DNA from: Lentisphaerota bacterium
GTDB lineage: Bacteria > Verrucomicrobiota > Lentisphaeria > Victivallales > Victivallaceae
DNA: 64,000 nucleotides
Direction of reading: 5' to 3'
Assembly: GCA_015061775.1 (NCBI GenBank)
Contig: SUVY01000003.1
Location: 1 to 64,000 of the forward strand
Shown: positions 59,295 through 64,000 of the stretch, piece after piece
Numbering within the stretch: the stretch's first letter is position 1
How the letters are laid out: every line of letters starts with the position of its first letter
Made by a program: the position numbers and the translations under genes
The notes under the pieces: generated by a model
The model's input: only the letters and a program-made list of their open reading frames with translations
Told to the model about the DNA's origin: nothing
Database searches by the model: none

Positions 59295-61448
59295 TTATTT
59301 TTTCTTGACGTCTTTTGAAGCCTTTACGGCTTTTTCAAAGAGGTCGGAATATTTTTTTGACTCCTTGTCATTCCGGCGTTTTTTGTATAAAACGGCGAGA
59401 TTGTAATAGGCTTCCGGACAACCATTCTTGGCAGCTTTGAGCAGAAGATCTGTCGTAATACTGTCAAAATCTCTTCCGTATGTGTCTTCGAGTTCAACGC
59501 AGATATTGTTGAGGGCGTGCGGATCTCTCATTGCAAATCCGTTAGCTGTCGCAGCGTTATCTATCGTCGGAAGAGTGCTGGTTCCAGGCAGAACTATCCA
59601 GATGTTGCCGATTTTTGTTGCGAAGTGATAGTAATGCATATTCCAGCGTCCTGAATAATCCACGATAAAGAGGAGGTGTAAATTGTCGTTGATTATCCAC
59701 GCCTTGCATTGGAGCTTATCTGTATTGTCATCTCCGAACACCTGCTGTACATATTTTTTGATCACTTCCGGAGAGCACTTTGCAAACTTTTTCGACTCCA
59801 TATAATTGGTCAATTCCTGAGCGGAAACGTGATTTATGTAGCGTATGGTGGGATTGGGCGCGGCTAAATTTTCTTCGACCGGATATTTGTCGAATTTTTC
59901 ATCTTTCAAAAGGTAGTCTCCGTCCCGTGACATGGCAAGCTGGGAGTCTATTTCCTTTACTGCTGCGTCGGCATCAAAATCCCATCCGGGGAGTTTACAT
60001 GATGCCGGAATCCTGACTTTTATCATTTTCAATTGTTCTGTTACCTCGGGGGTGCCATTAAGTTGCGCCAGCAGTTCCCGCGGGTTGACTCCGGTCACTT
60101 TCTCGATTTTTTCAGCGTGTCTGTCGATGGCATTTTCCAACGGGGGTTTTCCGGAGTTCTTTTTTTCAGTTTCCGGAGTCTCTTCCGGGTATTTGTCTCC
60201 AACGAACTTGCGCTCAAAAGGAATGTTGGTCGCAATGGCTTTTTTCAAATACTCATCGGCTTTTGCCAAGTCTTTTTTTACGACTATACCGCGCCGGTAC
60301 ATCTCGCTGAGCTGATACATGGCATCAGGAGAACCATCCTCCGCCGCTTTGAGAAAATTGTTGAAGGCATCTATCTTGTTCTGCGGCTCGGGAGCTGCTC
60401 CATAACCGTGAAAGTCCATAGAGCCGATAAGGTTGTAGATATGATGCTTCGGAGAGGCATTGTGTTTGATAGCCATGTTAAGGTAATGGCGGGCTTCCTG
60501 ATAATTTTGGTCCTCTTCGCAATACAATGCAGTGAAGTACATTGCTTCGGTGTGATTTGCGTTGGCTGCCATGCGGAAATATTTTTTTGCATCCTCGTGT
60601 TCTCCGAGTCTGCGGGATAATAGACCGATGTTGAATTCTGTCGAATTTCGCGGAGCGCATCTTTCCGCCGCAAGAAAACAGAGTTTTGAACGTTTGAGGT
60701 CGGGCTGCGGAATCCCCAATCCTTCCTCATAGCAAATTCCGAGAGCAAACCATGCGTCGCTGTAATCCTGCATCGCAGCGAGTTCAAAATAATAGTACAT
60801 CTGCTGATAGATTTTGGCTTTTCCGGTGGGTTCAAGGCTTTTCAGAAAATCATCCATGGATTTGAAGTTTTTTGTCTCAGTTTTCGGTTCTTCTTTGAAG
60901 TTTGCTGCCTTCTTCTTCATCATTTCACCGAGGATGAACTGGCTGAGGACGTGCCCCTTTTCATTGCCGTCCGGAGCTGCGGATTTTTTGTAAGCCTTTA
61001 TGGCGTATTCTTCGAAAGAGTCTCCGGCATAATTTGAAATCGTATTGGCTATCTCATAGAGCATCTGCCGGTCGATGATGACGGTCACCACTTCATCGAG
61101 CAGGGCAATTCCGCCTTTGAGATCTTTCGTAGTGTGTGTGCCGGAGAGCTTCATAAGTCCGAGCTGGTATTTGCCGTCATAGCTTCCGAGAGCAGAGGCT
61201 TGTTGGAAACACTCTACTGCCTGAGCGTGCTTGCCTGTGTTGTATCTGAGGACTCCGAGGTGGTAAAACGCTTCGGCGCATTTTTCGTCTGTGAGTTTTT
61301 TCAGAATGATTTCTGCCTCATTGTATTTGTCTGCAAGCATAAGTTTGACAGCCTTGTCGCATCGCTCTCTCTGAGACGGCTCTTTGGCTTGAGAAAGCAA
61401 TGCGATGCAGAAACAGGAGACAATTAGGGCAAAGATTTTTTTAGACAT
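59295..61448 (-). CDS. Secreted Sel1-like/TPR repeat protein
   Basis: 717 residues with a signal peptide (cleavage near SQA, ~21). The first ~420 residues hold TPR and Sel1-like repeats such as AEAFYHLGVLRYNTGKHAQA, DAWFALGICYEEGLGIPQPD and DAMYQLSEMYRRGIVVKKD. The rest contains a globular part (~480-640) and a last repeat near the C-terminus (CPEAYYNLAVLYKKRRNDKE). Sel1 proteins scaffold envelope complexes or signalling. No partner is indicated. Confidence 0.85.
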   Translation of the reverse strand: MSKKIFALIVSCFCIALLSQAKEPSQRERCDKAVKLMLADKYNEAEIILKKLTDEKCAEAFYHLGVLRYNTGKHAQAVECFQQASALGSYDGKYQLGLMKLSGTHTTKDLKGGIALLDEVVTVIIDRQMLYEIANTISNYAGDSFEEYAIKAYKKSAAPDGNEKGHVLSQFILGEMMKKKAANFKEEPKTETKNFKSMDDFLKSLEPTGKAKIYQQMYYYFELAAMQDYSDAWFALGICYEEGLGIPQPDLKRSKLCFLAAERCAPRNSTEFNIGLLSRRLGEHEDAKKYFRMAANANHTEAMYFTALYCEEDQNYQEARHYLNMAIKHNASPKHHIYNLIGSMDFHGYGAAPEPQNKIDAFNNFLKAAEDGSPDAMYQLSEMYRRGIVVKKDLAKADEYLKKAIATNIPFERKFVGDKYPEETPETEKKNSGKPPLENAIDRHAEKIEKVTGVNPRELLAQLNGTPEVTEQLKMIKVRIPASCKLPGWDFDADAAVKEIDSQLAMSRDGDYLLKDEKFDKYPVEENLAAPNPTIRYINHVSAQELTNYMESKKFAKCSPEVIKKYVQQVFGDDNTDKLQCKAWIINDNLHLLFIVDYSGRWNMHYYHFATKIGNIWIVLPGTSTLPTIDNAATANGFAMRDPHALNNICVELEDTYGRDFDSITTDLLLKAAKNGCPEAYYNLAVLYKKRRNDKESKKYSDLFEKAVKASKDVKKK

Positions 61449-61496
61449 GGCAGATCAACTTTCGCAATATGGGGTGTTTGGGTTGCAGAGTGTCAT

Positions 61497-61525
61497 AATA
61501 TATATTGGTACTTATGATATTGCAA
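61497..61525 (-). promoter_or_regulatory. Promoter of the Sel1/TPR gene
   Basis: On the minus strand TTGCAA (61525-61520), a 17-base spacer and TATATT (61502-61497), ~50 bases before the ATG. Confidence 0.6.
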
Positions 61526-61548
61526 TGCCGATTATACAAAAAAGGCAA

Positions 61549-61575
61549 TAAAAAAGCGCGCCATACAACGCGCTT
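61549..61575 (-). terminator. Rho-independent terminator of the acyl-CoA synthetase gene
   Basis: On the minus strand AAGCGCG (61575-61569) pairs with CGCGCTT (61560-61554), loop of eight, then a T-run. Lies 26 bases after the stop. Confidence 0.85.
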
Positions 61576-61601
61576 CAGGTGATTTGATTTGACCGTGATT
61601 T

Positions 61602-63239
61602 TTACGGAAGTTCGTTCTGCTGGGCGACCAGCATATCTGCTCCGTAAAGTTTGCGGAGACGGGGTTTTTCGATCTTTCCTGTGGGGTTTCTCGGAACTTC
61701 AGCAAAGATGATTTTTCTGGGGCGCTGATAACGCGGAAGGTCGAGACAGAAATCATTGACCTCCTCTTCTGAGAGGGTTGCGCCTTCTTTTATGTCGATT
61801 ACCGCTGCGGCGATCTCTCCGAGACGCGGGTCAGGGAGACCGATGACGGCGACATCTTTGATGGCGGAGTGTTTTCTCAGGAAATCCTCGATCTGGACGG
61901 GATAGAGATTTTCTCCGCCAGTGATGATGACATCTTTTTTGCGGTCAACGAGATAGATAAATCCGTCTTCGGACTCTTTTGCCATGTCTCCGGTGAAGAG
62001 CCATCCGTCTTTGAGGACTTCGGAAGTAGCCTTTTCATCTTTGTAGTACCTGAGCATGACGCCGTCGCCTTTGACTGCGAGTTCTCCGACTTCGCCGCGT
62101 TTGACCTCCTGCCGGTTCTCATCGACGATCATGGTCTGCCAGCCGAAACCAGCTTTGCCGATCGCGCCGACGTGGTCGGTGTTTTCGACTCCGAGGTGAA
62201 CTGCTCCGGGGCCGATGGACTCGCTGAGACCATAGTTGGTGTCGTACTGGTGATTCGGAAATACGGTCTGCCAGCGTTTGATGAGGCTGGGGGGGACGGG
62301 TTGAGCTCCGATGTGCATAAGTCTCCATTTGCTCAGATCGTAGTCTTCGAGTTTGACGTCTCCTCTTTCGATTGCGTCGAGGATGTCCTGAGCCCACGGA
62401 ACGAGCAGCCAGACGACGGAGCATTTCTCTTCAGAGACAGCCTGAAGTATCCATTCTGGTTTTATTCCGCGCAGCAGAACAGCTTTGCCTCCGACGAGGA
62501 AGCTGCCGAACCAATGCATTTTTGCTCCGGTGTGATACAGCGGAGGTATGCAGAGAAAGACATCATCTTTGGTCTGGCTGTGGTGGTTCTGCTCAACGTA
62601 GCAGGCGTGCATCAGGCTGCGGTGAGCGTGGATGATCGCCTTGGGAAAACCGGTCGTTCCGCTCGAGAAATAGATGGCGGCTTCATCGTCATCATTAAGC
62701 GGTATTGCCGGAGCCTTTGACGAACAATAAGAGACCATATTGTAGTAAGGTTCGGCAAAAGATGGGCAGTCATCGCCGACATAGAAGAAGTTTTTGACTT
62801 TTTTGAGACGGTCGCAGATATCTTCGATGCGTCCGATGAAAGCGGGTCCGAAGATGAGAGTTTCGATATCGGCGAGCTCGATGCAGTATTTGATTTCTTC
62901 AGCGGTGTAACGGAAATTGAGCGGAACAGCGATAGCTCCGCTTTTGAGGACTCCGAAGTAAATGGGCAGCCACTCAAGACAGTTCATGAGCAGGATGCCG
63001 ACCTTTTCTCCTTTGCGAACTCCGCGTGCGAGCAGCAGATTGGCGAGGCGGTTAGCCTTCTGGTCGAATTCGCCCCAGGTGATCTCGCTTCTGAAAGAGT
63101 CGATATTGCCGGGTTCGATAAGGGAAAACTCTCTCCACGAAGTGCGGCGTTTTTCCAGTTCCTGCGGATTTATTTCCACGAGGGCGCTGTCGTCGCGGTA
63201 GAGTTTTGCGTTTTTCTCAAGTATTTTGGTAATGGGCAT
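61602..63239 (-). CDS. Acyl-CoA synthetase / AMP-dependent ligase (FadD-like)
   Basis: 545 residues. Activates a carboxylic acid to acyl-AMP and then acyl-CoA. YFSSGTTGFPKAIIHAHRSL is the AMP/P-loop motif, YGLSESIG is A5, GWLFTGDMAKESEDGF is A7 and DRKKDVIITGGENLYP is A8; the catalytic Lys is in NPTGKIEKPRLR. Length and pattern fit medium- or long-chain and cyclohexanecarboxylate-type ligases; chain length is not decided. Single gene with its own promoter. Confidence 0.92.
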   Translation of the reverse strand: MPITKILEKNAKLYRDDSALVEINPQELEKRRTSWREFSLIEPGNIDSFRSEITWGEFDQKANRLANLLLARGVRKGEKVGILLMNCLEWLPIYFGVLKSGAIAVPLNFRYTAEEIKYCIELADIETLIFGPAFIGRIEDICDRLKKVKNFFYVGDDCPSFAEPYYNMVSYCSSKAPAIPLNDDDEAAIYFSSGTTGFPKAIIHAHRSLMHACYVEQNHHSQTKDDVFLCIPPLYHTGAKMHWFGSFLVGGKAVLLRGIKPEWILQAVSEEKCSVVWLLVPWAQDILDAIERGDVKLEDYDLSKWRLMHIGAQPVPPSLIKRWQTVFPNHQYDTNYGLSESIGPGAVHLGVENTDHVGAIGKAGFGWQTMIVDENRQEVKRGEVGELAVKGDGVMLRYYKDEKATSEVLKDGWLFTGDMAKESEDGFIYLVDRKKDVIITGGENLYPVQIEDFLRKHSAIKDVAVIGLPDPRLGEIAAAVIDIKEGATLSEEEVNDFCLDLPRYQRPRKIIFAEVPRNPTGKIEKPRLRKLYGADMLVAQQNELP

Positions 63240-63281
63240 GAAAAGTTCCTCATTTTGTTGATTACTATAATACGTTTGCTA

Positions 63282-63310
63282 AATATACCCTCCGGGCATA
63301 TCAAATGCAA
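63282..63310 (-). promoter_or_regulatory. Promoter of the acyl-CoA synthetase gene
   Basis: On the minus strand TTGCAT (63310-63305), a 17-base spacer and TATATT (63287-63282). Confidence 0.6.
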
Positions 63311-63351
63311 GTATTTATCTGCGAAAAGCGGTCAATTTGCCTGTTCTGCGG

Positions 63352-63379
63352 TTGAAAATTTTTTGAATGGTATTACATT
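63352..63379 (+). promoter_or_regulatory. Promoter-like sequence before the partial secreted gene
   Basis: TTGAAA (63352-63357), a 16-base spacer and TACATT (63374-63379), ~45 bases before the ATG at 63426. Confidence 0.45.
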
Positions 63380-63425
63380 ATTGCATAACTCACTTATTAA
63401 AAACCAACGATCAGCGGGAGGAAAA

Positions 63426-64000
63426 ATGAAATCGCACCTGATAATCGCCTTTGCCGCAGCAGTATCCCTGCTGTTCGGAGCAACTGAAACAGCCGATGTG
63501 CGGAATTTACTGCTCAATTCAGAGTTTTCGTTCCATGCGTTCATGCAGCACAGGACGGGAAAGCGGGGCAGAACGACAGCAAAATATGTTCCGTTCTGGA
63601 ACGCTTGCTCAGGCAGCTCACTTGAGGTGAGACGCGACTCGGGAATTCTGCCGAAGTATCTGCCTCCGGTGCCTGTGTCATACGGAGTCGTCCTGAAACC
63701 GGGTAAAAGTTTCCATCAGTTTTTCACGCTTCCGGAAGCTGACCTTGTTCCGGGCAATGCAGTAAGCCTTTCATTCTGGGCGTATCAGGATGCTCCCCGT
63801 GCGGTAAAAGGCGAGATACGTGCGCTGAAGATCGAAAGTGCCGACGGCACCTGGTCTCCGAAAAAGGATTTCGGTCTGGCGGATAAGCGCACGTTCCAGA
63901 AGATGTCCCGTGGAGAGCTGGTGGTCGCAGCTTCGGCCGCTGCTGTCTCCGAAAAGATCGGAAGATGTGTGGAGTTCAAGGTGGAAAACTTTGTTATCCC
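63426..64000 (+). CDS. Secreted protein of unknown function (3' end outside window)
   Basis: Translated by eye to the window end: 191 complete codons, no stop. The first ~22 residues form a signal peptide (MKSHLIIAFAAAVSLLFGA). Next comes ADVRNLLLNSEFSFHAFMQH, the NxLLNxxF start common to secreted carbohydrate-binding domains, and a beta-rich region (SFHQFFTLPEADLVPGNAV). GGGAGGAAAA precedes the ATG. The catalytic part, if any, lies downstream of 64000. Confidence 0.65.
   Translation, partial: MKSHLIIAFAAAVSLLFGATETADVRNLLLNSEFSFHAFMQHRTGKRGRTTAKYVPFWNACSGSSLEVRRDSGILPKYLPPVPVSYGVVLKPGKSFHQFFTLPEADLVPGNAVSLSFWAYQDAPRAVKGEIRALKIESADGTWSPKKDFGLADKRTFQKMSRGELVVAASAAAVSEKIGRCVEFKVENFVI

Overview
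This 64 kb window looks like the chromosome of a Gram-negative bacterium of the PVC group, most likely a gut-type Lentisphaerota (Victivallis-like). That is an inference from gene content: a large FG-GAP surface protein, a tandem array of secreted CE7-like esterases, a GH36/GH57 sugar operon, a family B DNA polymerase and IspG-free, ordinary bacterial housekeeping genes. The genetic code is standard, genes are dense and most lie on the minus strand. Eight promoter-like sites share a TATATT -10 box with a TTG-type -35 box 16 or 17 bp away, so the main sigma factor's preference can be read from the window.

Layout. 1-6.2 kb (plus strand): the 3' part of a large surface protein, then purA, rodA, panD and two tandem Flp-type pilin genes, the first only 55 codons long. 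6.2-8.0 kb: dispersed repeats and lysS. 8.0-19.7 kb (minus strand): a surface-glycan cluster in two transcription units. rfbF-rfbG-rfbH make a CDP-4-keto-3,6-dideoxyhexose intermediate. The second unit adds a NeuB-cupin fusion, a thiamine-diphosphate enzyme of acetolactate synthase type, a zinc-finger methyltransferase, a GDP-mannose-hydrolase-like Nudix protein, a radical SAM enzyme, a short reductase, a membrane glycosyltransferase and a GtrA flippase-like protein. I read it as a branched-chain (yersiniose-like) sugar pathway. 19.9-25.5 kb: a type I secretion ABC transporter and HlyD adaptor, with a PHP phosphoesterase and an Mrp ATPase in the same operon. 25.6-32.5 kb: five tandem paralogous secreted esterases.

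32.7-38.3 kb (plus strand): purO (archaeal-type IMP cyclohydrolase), a family B DNA polymerase with a ruined proofreading site, a UvrD/PcrA helicase and a ribokinase. 38.4-40.7 kb: a small island of three genes of unknown function bracketed by two copies of a fold-back repeat. 40.8-48.6 kb: a sugar-catabolic operon (dehydrogenase, sugar isomerase, GH57, GH36, sodium symporter) facing its probable GntR/LacI-type regulator. 48.6-58.8 kb (minus strand): a nearly gapless run hom-ask-proS-unknown-nifU-prfB-mnmG-permease. 59.3-64 kb: a Sel1/TPR protein, an acyl-CoA synthetase and the start of a secreted protein that runs off the window.

The strongest leads are the branched-sugar cluster with its radical SAM enzyme, the proofreading-dead PolB next to a helicase, the esterase array, and the repeat-flanked island with its fold-back elements. 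No tRNA, rRNA, CRISPR array or transposase gene was seen.
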